Part shown: one piece after another, positions 29,297-38,647 of the stretch
How positions within the stretch are numbered: the first letter of the stretch is position 1
Layout: each line of letters begins with the position of its first letter
From: Phreatobacter sp.
GTDB taxonomy: Bacteria > Pseudomonadota > Alphaproteobacteria > Rhizobiales > Phreatobacteraceae
Assembly (NCBI RefSeq): GCF_022843985.1
Contig: NZ_JALHMP010000006.1
Location: 1 to 64,000, forward strand
Direction of reading: 5' to 3'
DNA length: 64,000 nucleotides
The notes under the pieces: model-generated
What the model was told of the DNA's origin: nothing
Databases searched by the model: none
The model's input: the letters and a program-made list of their open reading frames with translations, nothing else
Translations under genes and position numbers: made by a program

Positions 29297-29354
29297 GGAC
29301 GCAGCGTCGCGGGAGAGCCGCCTAGAGTCAGCGCACCCCCTGCCGAAATGTCTC

Positions 29355-31058
29355 ATGACGCCCACCGTCTCCCCGCCCGCGTCCTTCCGCGACCTTTTCA
29401 CCCCGAAGCTGGTGACGGTTCTGCGGGAAGGTTATGGATGGAAGGACCTGCGCACCGATGCGGTGGCGGGCCTGACCGTCGCCATCGTCGCCCTGCCGCT
29501 CTCCATGGCGATCGCCATCGCCTCCGGCGCGACACCCGACAAGGGCCTGATCACGGCCATCGTCGGCGGCTTTCTGATCTCGGCTCTGGGCGGCTCGCGG
29601 TTCCAGATCGGCGGCCCGGCGGGTGCCTTCATCCCGTTGGTCGCTTCGACGATCGCCCTTCACGGCTATGACGGGCTGGTGATCGCCACCTTCATGGCGG
29701 GGATTATGCTGGTCGCCGTCGGGTTCCTGCGGCTGGGGACCTATATCAAGTACATCCCCTATCCGGTGACGGTCGGCTTCACCTCGGGCATCGCCGTCAT
29801 CATCTTCGTGAGCCAGATCCGCGACCTCCTCGGACTGACACTCGCCGGGCCAGAACCGGCGGAGATGCTGCACAAGCTCCCGACGCTCTGGCAGGCGCTG
29901 CCGACCGTCAATCCCATCGCAGTGGTCGTCGCGGTGGCGGCCATCGCCGGCATTCTGGCACTCAAGAGCTGGCGCCCCGCCATCCCCGGCATGCTGGTGG
30001 CCGTGGTGCTCGGCGGCGCCGCGACGGCACTCTTCGCACTGCCCGTCGAGACGATCGGATCGCGCTTCGGTGCCCTTCCGACCGGGATCGGTTTCAATGG
30101 CCTGCCGGGCCTCTCCCTTGCCCGGGTGCGCGAGTTGCTGGTCCCGGCCATCGCCTTCGCCATGCTCGGAGGCATCGAGTCGCTCCTGTCAGCGGTCGTG
30201 GCGGACGGCATGACCGGGCGCCGCCATCGTTCCAATTGCGAACTGGTGGCACAGGGCATCGCCAACATCGCCTCCGCCCTGTTCGGCGGCCTGCCGGTGA
30301 CCGGGACGATCGCCCGCACCGCCACCAATGTGCGGGCCGGGGCGCGCGGGCCGGTGGCCGGCATGTTCCATGCGGTCTTCCTGCTGGTCTTTCTCGGCCT
30401 CGCCGGCGGCCTGATGAGCTACGTGCCCCTCGCCGCGCTTGCCGGCGTCCTCGCCATCGTCGCCTGGAACATGGCGGAGAAACGCGAATTCGCCGTGCTG
30501 GTGCGCGCCTCGCCGGGCGACGCGGTCGTGCTTCTCGCCGCCTTCCTGTTGACCGTCTTCGTCGACCTGACGGCGGGAATCGGGGTCGGCATCGTCCTCG
30601 GTTCCCTGCTCTTCATGCACCGCATGGCCGAGGCCATGGCCGTGGACAGCAAGGTACGCCTGCTCGACGAGGACATGGCCGACGACGCCGCGCCCCGCAC
30701 CCCCTATGCGACCGTGCGCGGCACCGACCGCCGCATCGTCACCTATCACCTGAACGGTGCGTTCTTTTTCGGCGCGGCGGCAACCGTCGCCTCGGTCTTC
30801 GATCGTATCGGCGATCCGCCGGCGATCTTCATCCTCGACATGACCGATGTGCCCTTCCTCGACACCACCGGCGCCAACACGCTGGAGAGCTTCGTCCACA
30901 AGCTCGAGCGTGCCGGCACGCGGGTGGTGATCGCCGGGCCGCGCCCGGCGGCGCAGGCGACCCTCGCCCATTTCGGCATCGCCGAGCCGCGCGTGACCAT
31001 CGCCCGGACGCTGGAGGCGGCGATGGCGGCCGCCGATGCGCGGTTGGCCTTCACCTGA
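29355..31058 (+). CDS. SulP-family inorganic anion transporter with STAS domain
   Basis: A 567-residue inner-membrane transporter. The N-terminal sulfate_transp core has about 11-12 membrane segments, beginning with the diagnostic DAVAGLTVAIVALPLSMA motif and including the QIGGPAGAFIP loop and a family-typical GGIESLLSA motif. A cytoplasmic STAS domain occupies about 440-555 (ILDMTDVPFLDTTGANTLE). Substrates of SulP proteins include sulfate, bicarbonate, nitrate and dicarboxylates, so the anion is not known here. The frame is open far upstream but the ATG chosen begins the normal N-terminus. It is divergent from the purine operon and its last 8 bases overlap the end of pcs. Confidence 0.91.
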   Translation: MTPTVSPPASFRDLFTPKLVTVLREGYGWKDLRTDAVAGLTVAIVALPLSMAIAIASGATPDKGLITAIVGGFLISALGGSRFQIGGPAGAFIPLVASTIALHGYDGLVIATFMAGIMLVAVGFLRLGTYIKYIPYPVTVGFTSGIAVIIFVSQIRDLLGLTLAGPEPAEMLHKLPTLWQALPTVNPIAVVVAVAAIAGILALKSWRPAIPGMLVAVVLGGAATALFALPVETIGSRFGALPTGIGFNGLPGLSLARVRELLVPAIAFAMLGGIESLLSAVVADGMTGRRHRSNCELVAQGIANIASALFGGLPVTGTIARTATNVRAGARGPVAGMFHAVFLLVFLGLAGGLMSYVPLAALAGVLAIVAWNMAEKREFAVLVRASPGDAVVLLAAFLLTVFVDLTAGIGVGIVLGSLLFMHRMAEAMAVDSKVRLLDEDMADDAAPRTPYATVRGTDRRIVTYHLNGAFFFGAAATVASVFDRIGDPPAIFILDMTDVPFLDTTGANTLESFVHKLERAGTRVVIAGPRPAAQATLAHFGIAEPRVTIARTLEAAMAAADARLAFT

Positions 31059-31755
31059 GAGGGGCGCGCAGGGCGAGGCCGATCAGGCCGAGATAGGCCG
31101 TCGTCACCGCAAGGACGACCGTCACCCCGGGCGGCGGCGCGAGACCCGCGGCGACGGACAGGCCTGCCGCCAGCATCCACAGCGCGAGAACCACGAGGGT
31201 CATCGGCCGGAAGCGGACCACGCGGAACGGATGGACGAAGCCGAAGGGCGCGAAGGTCGCCGCGACCAGCACCGCGATGATTCCGGCATTGGCCAGCGGC
31301 GGCAGACCGAAGACCATGAGGAGGAAAATGGCGACGTTCCAGATCGCGGGAAAGCCGCGGAAGCCGCCCTCGGGGGTCTTCATCGCGGTATCGGCGAAAT
31401 AGAAGGCCGCGGAGACGAGGATCGCCGCCGCAAGTGGCCAGACCAGCCCCGCCGGTACGAGCCCGGCGACGACCAGCACTTGGGCCGGCACCACCACATA
31501 GGTCAAATAGTCGACCACGAGATCGAGGATCTCGCCGGAATAGCGCGGCAGGCGCGCCGCAACGCCGACCCGCCGGGCAATGGTGCCGTCGATGCCGTCA
31601 ACGACGAGAGCGAGGCCGAGCCACAGGAAGACTGCGTCGAACCGCCGGTCCGACGCCGCCTGCAGGGCGAGGAGGCCGAGCACGGCCCCGGATGCGGTGA
31701 ACGCATGGACGGCGAAGGCCGCACCCGCTCCCTTCGCCCAGTTTCTCCCGGCCAT
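31051..31755 (-). CDS. pcs: Phosphatidylcholine synthase
   Basis: A 234-residue integral membrane enzyme that condenses CDP-diacylglycerol with choline to form phosphatidylcholine and CMP. The CDP-alcohol phosphotransferase motif is present with Asp53, Asp56, Arg61, Gly74, Asp78 and Asp82 (DGIDGTIARR, then SGEILDLVVD). The 12-residue gap between the arginine and glycine is that of Pcs rather than of Pgs or Pss. About eight hydrophobic segments. The ATG at 31755 is preferred because an AAGGA-type site lies at good distance; another ATG two codons earlier is too close to it. CdsA, encoded near 59 kb, makes its lipid substrate. Confidence 0.9.
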   Translation of the reverse strand: MAGRNWAKGAGAAFAVHAFTASGAVLGLLALQAASDRRFDAVFLWLGLALVVDGIDGTIARRVGVAARLPRYSGEILDLVVDYLTYVVVPAQVLVVAGLVPAGLVWPLAAAILVSAAFYFADTAMKTPEGGFRGFPAIWNVAIFLLMVFGLPPLANAGIIAVLVAATFAPFGFVHPFRVVRFRPMTLVVLALWMLAAGLSVAAGLAPPPGVTVVLAVTTAYLGLIGLALRAPLR

Positions 31756-31862
31756 CCTCATCCTTTCGTGATCGGTCGCCCCTGCCGCAGCGTCTTGGAC
31801 TTGGGCCGGGCACCACCAGATGGTAGACGACTGGATCGGTACAGCATCGGGCGGCAAGACGC

Positions 31863-33086
31863 ATGAGCGCGAGTGCGAAGCATACTCCAATCGACGTCGT
31901 TGTGGTCGGAGCAGGCCCTGCCGGGCTTTTTGCTGCCCTCGCCCTCGATGAGGCGGGGTTCCGCGTCGCCGTCGTCGGTGCCCTGCCGGGCGCGACGAGT
32001 GACCGGCGAACCTCGGCCCTTCTCGACGGATCGGTCCTCGCTCTCAAGCGGCTCGGCATTTGGGAACAGCTTGCGCCCCATGCCGCACCGCTGCGCGTCA
32101 TGCGGCTGGTCGACGCCACGGGAAGCCTTCTGCGCGCGCCGCTTTTCGAAGGACGCTCCACCGAGATCGGCCTCGACGCCTTCGGCTACAACATCGCCAA
32201 TGACGATATCGGCCGGGTGCTGCTCGCCGGCGCCCGCTCTCGTGGCATCACACTGATCGACGGCCTGGTGACCGGCATCGACCTCACCCTTGGCGCCACC
32301 CTCACCCTCGCCTCCGGCGAGACCCTGGCGGCCGCCGTCGTCGCCGGGGCCGACGGGCGCCGGTCGGCGGTCCGCGCCGCTGCCGGCATCGACGTCGTGA
32401 CCACCCGCTATCCGCAGACCGCCGTGACGGCGACGTTCCGCCACAGCCGCCCCCATGGCGACGTCTCGACCGAGTTCCACACGCCGACCGGCCCGTTCAC
32501 CCTCGTCCCGCTACCGGGCGACCGGTCGAGCCTGGTCTGCGTGGTGACGCCCCGCGAGGCCGATACGCTCCTTGCCCTCGACGATGCTGCCTTCGCCCGC
32601 ATGATCGAGAAGCGGTCGCAGGCGATCCTCGGCAAGGTCACGGTGGAACCCGGCCGCGGCCGCTACGAACTCGCGTCGGTCACGCCGCGCCGCTTCGCCG
32701 TGCCCCATGCCCCCCTCGTCGGCGAGGCCGCCCATGTCGTGCCGCCCATTGGCGCGCAGGGCCTGAACCTCGGCCTGCGCGATGGGGCCGCCCTAGCCGA
32801 CTGCCTGGCGGAGGCGCGCGCCGCCGGCGAGCCGCTCGGCGGACCGCATGCCATGGACGCCTATGACCGCGCCCGGCGCGCCGATATCGTCAGCCGCACC
32901 TTTGCCATCGACCTGCTCAACCGCTCGCTGCTCTCCCCCTTCATGCCGGTCCATCTGGCCCGCGGCGCCGGACTCTGGTTCCTCGACCAGATCGGCCCTC
33001 TCCGGCGGGCCTTCATGCGTGAGGGGCTGCAACCGTCCGGCGCGTCGCCGCGTCTCATGCGGCCCGAGGCCCGCGACGCCGCTTGA
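31863..33086 (+). CDS. UbiH/UbiF-family FAD-dependent monooxygenase
   Basis: A 407-residue flavoprotein hydroxylase. It has the N-terminal dinucleotide motif VVVGAGPAGLFAAL and the C-terminal FAD motif GEAAHVVPPIGAQGLNLGLRDG; the first acidic residue of the usual GD is Glu, as in many alphaproteobacterial members. The family includes the ubiquinone ring hydroxylases UbiH, UbiF and UbiL; which ring position this one would act on cannot be told. It is divergent from pcs with 107 bases between and converges on the AEC transporter with only 4 bases between stops. Confidence 0.86.
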   Translation: MSASAKHTPIDVVVVGAGPAGLFAALALDEAGFRVAVVGALPGATSDRRTSALLDGSVLALKRLGIWEQLAPHAAPLRVMRLVDATGSLLRAPLFEGRSTEIGLDAFGYNIANDDIGRVLLAGARSRGITLIDGLVTGIDLTLGATLTLASGETLAAAVVAGADGRRSAVRAAAGIDVVTTRYPQTAVTATFRHSRPHGDVSTEFHTPTGPFTLVPLPGDRSSLVCVVTPREADTLLALDDAAFARMIEKRSQAILGKVTVEPGRGRYELASVTPRRFAVPHAPLVGEAAHVVPPIGAQGLNLGLRDGAALADCLAEARAAGEPLGGPHAMDAYDRARRADIVSRTFAIDLLNRSLLSPFMPVHLARGAGLWFLDQIGPLRRAFMREGLQPSGASPRLMRPEARDAA

Positions 33087-33090
33087 TATT

Positions 33091-34086
33091 TCAAGGCGCG
33101 AAAAGGTTGATCGGCAAAAGACCGTTCTTCACGAGATAGAGTACGGTGGTCAGCGTCCCGACAGAGATCACCGTACCCAGCAGGACGGCGTTCGACGCCT
33201 CCTCGACGAAAGTGTCGTATTGCCGGGCGATGATGAAGACGTTGAGGGCCGGCGGCAGACAGGCCATCAGCGCCGCGGCATAGACCCATGACGGCTCGAA
33301 GGTGCCGATCAGCGACAGGATCAGGATCACCAGCGCCGGGTGGATCAGCAGCTTGAGGGCGAGGATCGGCGAGATGGCGGCGGCGACCCGCGCCAGCGCC
33401 GCAAAGCTTTCCATCCGCAGGGCGACCGTGACACCGAGGGTGAACAGCGCCACCGGCGCCGCCGCGTTCTGCAGGAACGCCAGCAGCCGATCGAGCATTT
33501 CCGGCGGCTGGAATTGCAGGAAGGCCGAGATCACGCCGGCCACCGTCGCCAGAATGAAGGGATGGGTGGCGATCTTGACGACGACCTCACCGATCACTGA
33601 CAGGATCGACCGGCGCGCCGTGCCGTCGAGCGCCATCAGCAGCGGCACGAGCGAGAACAGCAGGATGTTGTCGAAACAGAAGATCAGCGCGACGGGAGCA
33701 GCCGCCTCCGCGCCGATCGTCGAGAAGGCGAGGCCCGGGCCCATATAGCCGATATTGCCATAGGCCGCCGCCACACCCGCCACCGTGGCATGGCCGGTAT
33801 GGCCACCCGAGCGCCAGGCCATATAGGCGAAGCCAAGGACGAAGACCGCGAAGGTCGCAAAGGTCGTGCCGAGGACGAAGGGCACGTTGTTGAGCTTCTC
33901 GAGCGGTGTCTGGGCCAGGATGCGGAAGAACAGTGCCGGCAGCGCGATATAGATGAGGAAGAAGTTCATCCAGGCCAAACCGGCCTCGGCGATCGGCGTG
34001 CCTCTCCAGGCCTTGAAGCGCGCGGTGAAGAAGCCGAGCGCGATCAGGCCGAAGAACGGCATGGCGAGGTTGAGGACCTGGAGCAT
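33091..34086 (-). CDS. AEC-family (auxin efflux carrier) transporter
   Basis: A 331-residue membrane protein with about ten hydrophobic segments in two halves, separated by a short cytoplasmic loop after residue 150. The N-terminal half contains AYGNIGYMGPGLAF and the C-terminal half a PALNVFIIARQYD segment, both typical of AEC permeases. Bacterial members move organic acids such as malate or malonate. The CoA-ester lyase two genes upstream could supply an organic acid context, but that is speculation. Confidence 0.85.
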   Translation of the reverse strand: MLQVLNLAMPFFGLIALGFFTARFKAWRGTPIAEAGLAWMNFFLIYIALPALFFRILAQTPLEKLNNVPFVLGTTFATFAVFVLGFAYMAWRSGGHTGHATVAGVAAAYGNIGYMGPGLAFSTIGAEAAAPVALIFCFDNILLFSLVPLLMALDGTARRSILSVIGEVVVKIATHPFILATVAGVISAFLQFQPPEMLDRLLAFLQNAAAPVALFTLGVTVALRMESFAALARVAAAISPILALKLLIHPALVILILSLIGTFEPSWVYAAALMACLPPALNVFIIARQYDTFVEEASNAVLLGTVISVGTLTTVLYLVKNGLLPINLFAP

Positions 34087-34165
34087 GGATGGATCGCTGC
34101 GCGGCCGAAGGTTAGCGACCGCTACTGGGCGGGACCGCCGAGGTCAACGGCACCGCCGCCCGAAA

Positions 34166-34558
34166 TCAATGCAACCCTGCCCGCTTGACCCGGTATTCGC
34201 CATCGGGATCGCGTTCGAACACCTCGTCGACCTGCGGATGGCGGATCGGATCGCCGCTCGTGTCGATCAGCAGGTTCTGCTCGGACACATAAGCGATGTA
34301 CTCGGTGACGTCGTTCTCGGCGAAGAGATGATAGAAGGGCTGGTCCTTCGAGGGGCGCATCTCTGCCGGAATGGCCTCGTACCATTCGTCCGTGTTGGCG
34401 AAGGTCGGATCGACGTCGAACACCACGCCGCGGAACGGATGGATCCGATGCTTCACGATCTGGCCGATCTTGAATTTTGCTTGCCGTGGCTTGTCAATCA
34501 CGCCGGTCTCGGTCCCTTGAGACGAAAGTGGTTTCTGGGCGCGCGACAAAAGCGGCAT
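34166..34558 (-). CDS. hspQ: Heat shock protein HspQ (YccV-like hemimethylated-DNA-binding domain)
   Basis: A 130-residue protein whose residues from about 27 onward match HspQ: AKFKIGQIVKHRIHPFRGVV, the ANTDEWYEAIP core and FYHLFAEN. E. coli HspQ is a specificity-enhancing factor for Lon protease and was first described as binding hemimethylated oriC DNA. The 26-residue head before the domain is unusual in length and low in conservation, so translation may start later, but no clear alternative ATG is seen. It lies 52 bases after the CoA-ester lyase gene. Confidence 0.88.
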   Translation of the reverse strand: MPLLSRAQKPLSSQGTETGVIDKPRQAKFKIGQIVKHRIHPFRGVVFDVDPTFANTDEWYEAIPAEMRPSKDQPFYHLFAENDVTEYIAYVSEQNLLIDTSGDPIRHPQVDEVFERDPDGEYRVKRAGLH

Positions 34559-34610
34559 GTCGCCGTTCTGTCAACGCGGCTTGGAGACCGTCTACGGATG
34601 CCCCCCGAAC

Positions 34611-35651
34611 TCAGATCGCATAGCGCGCCGCGAAATCGGGGTCCTTCGCGGCGACGATCCGCGCGAGATCAACGATCACCTTGGCCTGTTTCCAGGTCGC
34701 GTCGTCCTGCATCTTGCCGTCGATCATGACCGCGCCGGAGCCGTCCGGCATGGCGGCGAGGATACGCGCCGCGAAGGCGACCTCGCCGGGATCCGGCGAG
34801 AAGACGCGCTTGGCGATGTCGATCTGCGAGGGATGCAGGCTCCAGGCGCCGGCACAGCCCATCAGGAAGGCGTTGCGGAACTGGGTCTCGCAGGCGACAG
34901 GGTCGGAAAAGTCGCCGAACGGGCCATAGAAGGCCTTGAGTCCGTTGGCGGCGCAGGCATCGACCATCTTGGCGATGGTATAGTGCCACAGATCCTGCTG
35001 ATAGATCGCACGCGGCCCTTCCCCGCCGGGATCGGCGACCACCTTGTAGTCGGGATGGCCACCGCCGACCCGCGTCGTCTTCATGGCGCGCGAGGCCGCG
35101 AGGTCGGCAGGTCCGAGACTCATGCCATGCATGCGCGGCGAGGCCGCCGCGATGTCGTCGACATTCTTGACGCCTTCCGCGGTTTCCAGAATGGCGTGGA
35201 TGAGGATCGGCTTCCTGACCTGATGGCGCGCCTCGAGCTGGGCGAGCAACTGGTCGAGATAGTGGACGTCCCAGGCGCCTTCCACCTTCGGCAGCATGAT
35301 CACGTCGAGCTTGTTGCCGACGGCAGCGACGATCTGCATGAGGTCGTCGAGGATCCACGGGGAATTGAGGGCATTCACCCTTGTCCAGACGCCCGTCGTG
35401 CCGAAATCCGTGGCCCGCACCATCTCGATGAAGCCGGCCCGGGCCGCCTCCTTGGCGTCGAGCGGGATGGCGTCCTCGAGATTGCCGAGGACGATGTCGA
35501 CGCTCTTCGCCAGATCCGGGACCTTGGCGCGCACCTTCTCCATGTGCGGCGGCACGAAATGGATCATCCGTTCCAGCCGAACCGGCAGGTCGCGATAGGG
35601 CTCTGGCGCACCGATCGCCAGCGGCTTGTAGACGTTGCGCGGCAGCTTCAT
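34611..35651 (-). CDS. HpcH/HpaI-family CoA-ester lyase (malyl-CoA/methylmalyl-CoA lyase-like)
   Basis: A 346-residue TIM-barrel lyase of the citrate-lyase beta/malyl-CoA lyase group, which cleaves or forms a C-C bond between glyoxylate and an acyl-CoA. Visible marks are the metal-binding NLEDAIP (Glu, Asp), [11 protein letters not shown], the [18 protein letters not shown] motif with a metal-ligand glutamate, [17 protein letters not shown] and the C-terminal WSLHPSQID. The sequence is a paralogue distinct from the Mcl1 of Rhodobacter or MclA of Methylorubrum as I recall them, so the acyl-CoA substrate is open. The ATG chosen (MKLPRN) begins the conserved region. Confidence 0.85.
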   Translation of the reverse strand: MKLPRNVYKPLAIGAPEPYRDLPVRLERMIHFVPPHMEKVRAKVPDLAKSVDIVLGNLEDAIPLDAKEAARAGFIEMVRATDFGTTGVWTRVNALNSPWILDDLMQIVAAVGNKLDVIMLPKVEGAWDVHYLDQLLAQLEARHQVRKPILIHAILETAEGVKNVDDIAAASPRMHGMSLGPADLAASRAMKTTRVGGGHPDYKVVADPGGEGPRAIYQQDLWHYTIAKMVDACAANGLKAFYGPFGDFSDPVACETQFRNAFLMGCAGAWSLHPSQIDIAKRVFSPDPGEVAFAARILAAMPDGSGAVMIDGKMQDDATWKQAKVIVDLARIVAAKDPDFAARYAI

Positions 35652-35730
35652 GTCCCACTCCTCGTTGCGACCAGCGCTACAGGACGAGGTTGCACCGCAC
35701 AATTCCGTGGAACGGCGGATGTGGGGCAAC

Positions 35731-35760
35731 GAAAAAGGGCGCGGAACACGTCCGCGCCCT
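35731..35760 (-). terminator. Rho-independent terminator of the IalB-like gene
   Basis: A perfect 10-bp stem (AGGGCGCGGA, 35736-35745, with TCCGCGCCCT, 35751-35760) closes a 5-base loop. Read on the minus strand it is followed directly by a run of five T residues. It starts 22 bases past the stop codon of the minus-strand IalB-like gene, so it ends that transcript before the CoA-ester lyase gene. Confidence 0.9.
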
Positions 35761-35782
35761 CGTCGATCGACCGGGTGATGGT

Positions 35783-36592
35783 TCAGCGCTGGGGCGGTGC
35801 CAGAGGCTGCATGCCGGCTGGCGCGCCCGGGATCGGCGCGGCGCCGGGAACGGCACCCTGCTGGCGCTGCTGCTGCTCCTGCAGGCGGCGCTGGGCCTCC
35901 TCGCCACGGCGCTGCAACTCGGCCTGAAGGCGGCGCTGGCTCTCCTCATAGGCCCTCGGATCGACGGGCTCGCCGTCATAGGAGGCCTGGAAACCCTGCA
36001 GCGACATGCCGAGCGAGATGGCCCGGTTGTTCATGTTGACGACCTGGATATTGAGGTTGGTCGAACGCTTCATGCGGGTCAGGAATTCCGGCTGCAGTTC
36101 CATCTGAGCAAAACAGGCATTCGGAAGGCAAACCTCGTAGCGCATGGCCTGCGGCTGCGGCTGTCCCGGCCCTTCCAGCACGACGCGGATGCCCGGCTGC
36201 AGCGACATGCCCACCGGCACCGCGATAATCAGCCTCGGCTTCTCACCCTCGAGGTCGCGGATCTGGACCGAGGCGAGCATCTGGCCGTTCTCGGCGCGGG
36301 TTTCCTGCACAACCATGCAGAGTCTTTTGGTTGTCGGCGGCGTCCGCTCGTCAGTGGGCACCTGGTCGCAGAGTTTCACCCACGGGGTCTGGATGGCGCC
36401 GAGATTTTCCTGGGCACCGGCAGCCGGTGCAGCCGGCTGGGCCGGAGCGGGCTGCGCGGGGGCCGCCTGGGCGGGACGCGGCGCCGGACGCTGGGGGGCC
36501 GGGGCCGGCGCCTGGGCGAAGGCGAAGGCGGGCACCAGCGCGAGTGCGAGGCCGGCACCGACACGAGCCGCAGCTTTGGCGGAGATCGACAT
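35783..36592 (-). CDS. Invasion-associated locus B (IalB) family secreted protein
   Basis: A 269-residue exported protein. A signal peptide ([14 protein letters not shown]..., cleavage near AFAFAQ) is followed by a Pro/Ala-rich linker to about residue 60, the IalB domain (about 65-200) with two cysteine pairs (KLCDQVP...KRLCMV and [10 protein letters not shown]), and a Gln/Arg-rich coiled segment ([20 protein letters not shown]) ending in a Pro-rich tail. IalB was named in Bartonella for erythrocyte entry, but the family is widespread in free-living rhizobia and probably acts in the envelope. The ATG has an AAAGGA ribosome site. It has its own terminator and is divergent from the peptide-binding protein gene. 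Confidence 0.86.
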   Translation of the reverse strand: MSISAKAAARVGAGLALALVPAFAFAQAPAPAPQRPAPRPAQAAPAQPAPAQPAAPAAGAQENLGAIQTPWVKLCDQVPTDERTPPTTKRLCMVVQETRAENGQMLASVQIRDLEGEKPRLIIAVPVGMSLQPGIRVVLEGPGQPQPQAMRYEVCLPNACFAQMELQPEFLTRMKRSTNLNIQVVNMNNRAISLGMSLQGFQASYDGEPVDPRAYEESQRRLQAELQRRGEEAQRRLQEQQQRQQGAVPGAAPIPGAPAGMQPLAPPQR

Positions 36593-36805
36593 GAAAGGTC
36601 CTTTCGATCGTGTCCGTAGCGCAAGCCGGAGCCTGGCGGGCCGGACCTTAATGGGTCGTAGTCGGTCGCGCTGTGTCGCTGCCGAACGTGGCGACATGGT
36701 GGCGCGGTCCCTCGGCGCGCTCAATAGCGGCTCGCCGTCCCGTTGAAAAGCCGGAATCACGGGGCTTCATGCTAGGGACAGAAGCGGCCAACCGAACGGA
36801 CTCCC

Positions 36806-38647
36806 ATGCTGCCCCGCTTACTCCTTCCCGTCTTCGCCCTCGCCGTGCTGGCGACGGGGCTGGCTCCGCCCTCCGCGGCGGCGGCAGAGTTTCCGCGTGC
36901 GCCGGTCCAGGCCGCCATCGCCATGCATGGCGAGCCGGCCGCCCGCCCGGATGCCGCCCACCGCCGCTATGTGAACCCCGATGCCCCCAAGGGCGGGCGC
37001 ATCGTCCTCGGCGTCCAGGGGACTTTCGATACGCTCAACCCCTTCGTCGTGCGTGGCCTGCCGGTTCCCGGCGCCCGGCAATACCTGCACGAGACCCTGC
37101 TGGCGCGCTCCTATGACGAGCCTTTCACCCTCTATCCGCAGATCGCGGCTGGGCTGGAAGTGCCCGACGACCGTTCCTGGATCATCTTCCATGTCGATCC
37201 GCGGGCCCGTTTCTCCGACGGCCGCCCGGTCACCGCCGCCGATATACGCTTCTCCTTCGAATTGCTCCGCGAGCGCGGCCGCCCCAACCACCGCAGCTAT
37301 TATCGCAAGGTCCGCCAGGTCGACCTGATTGATGTGCAGACGATCCGCTTCGACCTCGCAGGGGCCAACGACCGCGAGCTGCCGCTGATACTCGGCCTCA
37401 TGCCGGTCCTTCCGCAGCACGCCACCGATCCCGCAACCTTCGAGGATACGACGCTGCAGCCACTCGTCGGTTCCGGCCCCTATACGGTCGGTGAGGTCCG
37501 CGCGGGCGAGAGCCTGTCCCTCAGGCGCAATCCCAACTGGTGGGGACGCGACCTGACGATCAACCGCGGCCTGTTCAATTTCGACGAGATCCGCTTCGAG
37601 TTCTATCGCGACGGCAACACACTTTTCGAGGCCTTCAAGAAAGGGCTCGTCGACAGCCGCGTGGAAACCGATCCCGGCCGCTGGACCTCGGGCTACGATT
37701 TCCCGGCGATGCGCGAGGGCCGGATCCTGCGCGAGACGCTGCGCCCCGGCACGCCGAAGGGTATTCGCGGCCTGACCATGAACACACGGCGCCCGGTCTT
37801 CCAGGACGTGAGGGTGCGCGAGGCCATGGGGCTCCTGTTCGACTTCGAATGGGCCAACCACGCCCTCTATGCCGGCGGCTTCGAGCGCAGCCAGTCGCTG
37901 TTCGAAGGATCCGAACTCTCTGCCCGCGGCCGGCCCGCCGATGCCGCGGAACGCCGCCTGCTCGCTCAATCCGGCGCCCGCGTGCGTGACGACATTCTCG
38001 ATGGCACCTACCAGGTGCCGGTTTCCGACGGCTCTGGCAGTGACCGCACCCGCCTGCGCCAGGCGATCGCCCTGTTCGCAGCGGCCGGCTGGCACCTTGA
38101 GGGCGGCGCCATGCGCCTCGCGGCGACGGGCCAGCCATTCACCTTCGAATTTCTCGTCGCCACCCGCGACCAGGAGCGCCTCGCCCTGACCTACCAGCGC
38201 TTCCTGCAGCGGGCCGGCATCCGCATGGCGGTCCGCAATGTCGATGCCGTGCAATATGACCGTCGGCTTCGCGAATATGATTTCGACATGGTCGACTACC
38301 GCTGGTGGAACACCTCCCTCTCGCCGGGCAACGAGCAGGCCTTCTACTGGGGGGTTGCCGCCGGCCGTTCGCCGGGTAGCCGCAATCTGCCCGGCATTGC
38401 CGATCCCGCCGTCGACAGGCTGGTGGCCGCGATCGTCGAGGCCCGCCGGCGTGAGGACCTCGTCATGGCCGCACGGGCTCTCGACCGGGTTGTGACGTCA
38501 GGCTTCTACTGGGTGCCGCTGTTCCACCAGCCGGCGCAGTGGATTGCCCGATGGAATCACATTGCCATGCCTGCCGAATCATCCGTTTTCGGCTATCTCG
38601 TTGAGACGTGGTGGCGTCGTGACGCCGGTGGGGCTGACAGGCAGTGA
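36806..38647 (+). CDS. Extracellular solute-binding protein, family 5 (YejA-like)
   Basis: A 613-residue periplasmic binding protein of an oligopeptide-type ABC importer. A signal peptide ends near AAAAEF (residues 26-28). The SBP_bac_5 fold shows PKGGRIVLGVQGTFDTLNPF, the WIIFHVDPRARFSDGRPVTAADI segment and the C-terminal ALDRVVTSGFYWVPLFHQP. The long form and these motifs match YejA, which in E. coli binds microcin C and other formyl-peptides. No permease or ATPase genes adjoin it, so it is either an orphan or served by a transporter elsewhere. Its stop overlaps the start of the next gene (GTGA). Confidence 0.88.
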   Translation: MLPRLLLPVFALAVLATGLAPPSAAAAEFPRAPVQAAIAMHGEPAARPDAAHRRYVNPDAPKGGRIVLGVQGTFDTLNPFVVRGLPVPGARQYLHETLLARSYDEPFTLYPQIAAGLEVPDDRSWIIFHVDPRARFSDGRPVTAADIRFSFELLRERGRPNHRSYYRKVRQVDLIDVQTIRFDLAGANDRELPLILGLMPVLPQHATDPATFEDTTLQPLVGSGPYTVGEVRAGESLSLRRNPNWWGRDLTINRGLFNFDEIRFEFYRDGNTLFEAFKKGLVDSRVETDPGRWTSGYDFPAMREGRILRETLRPGTPKGIRGLTMNTRRPVFQDVRVREAMGLLFDFEWANHALYAGGFERSQSLFEGSELSARGRPADAAERRLLAQSGARVRDDILDGTYQVPVSDGSGSDRTRLRQAIALFAAAGWHLEGGAMRLAATGQPFTFEFLVATRDQERLALTYQRFLQRAGIRMAVRNVDAVQYDRRLREYDFDMVDYRWWNTSLSPGNEQAFYWGVAAGRSPGSRNLPGIADPAVDRLVAAIVEARRREDLVMAARALDRVVTSGFYWVPLFHQPAQWIARWNHIAMPAESSVFGYLVETWWRRDAGGADRQ

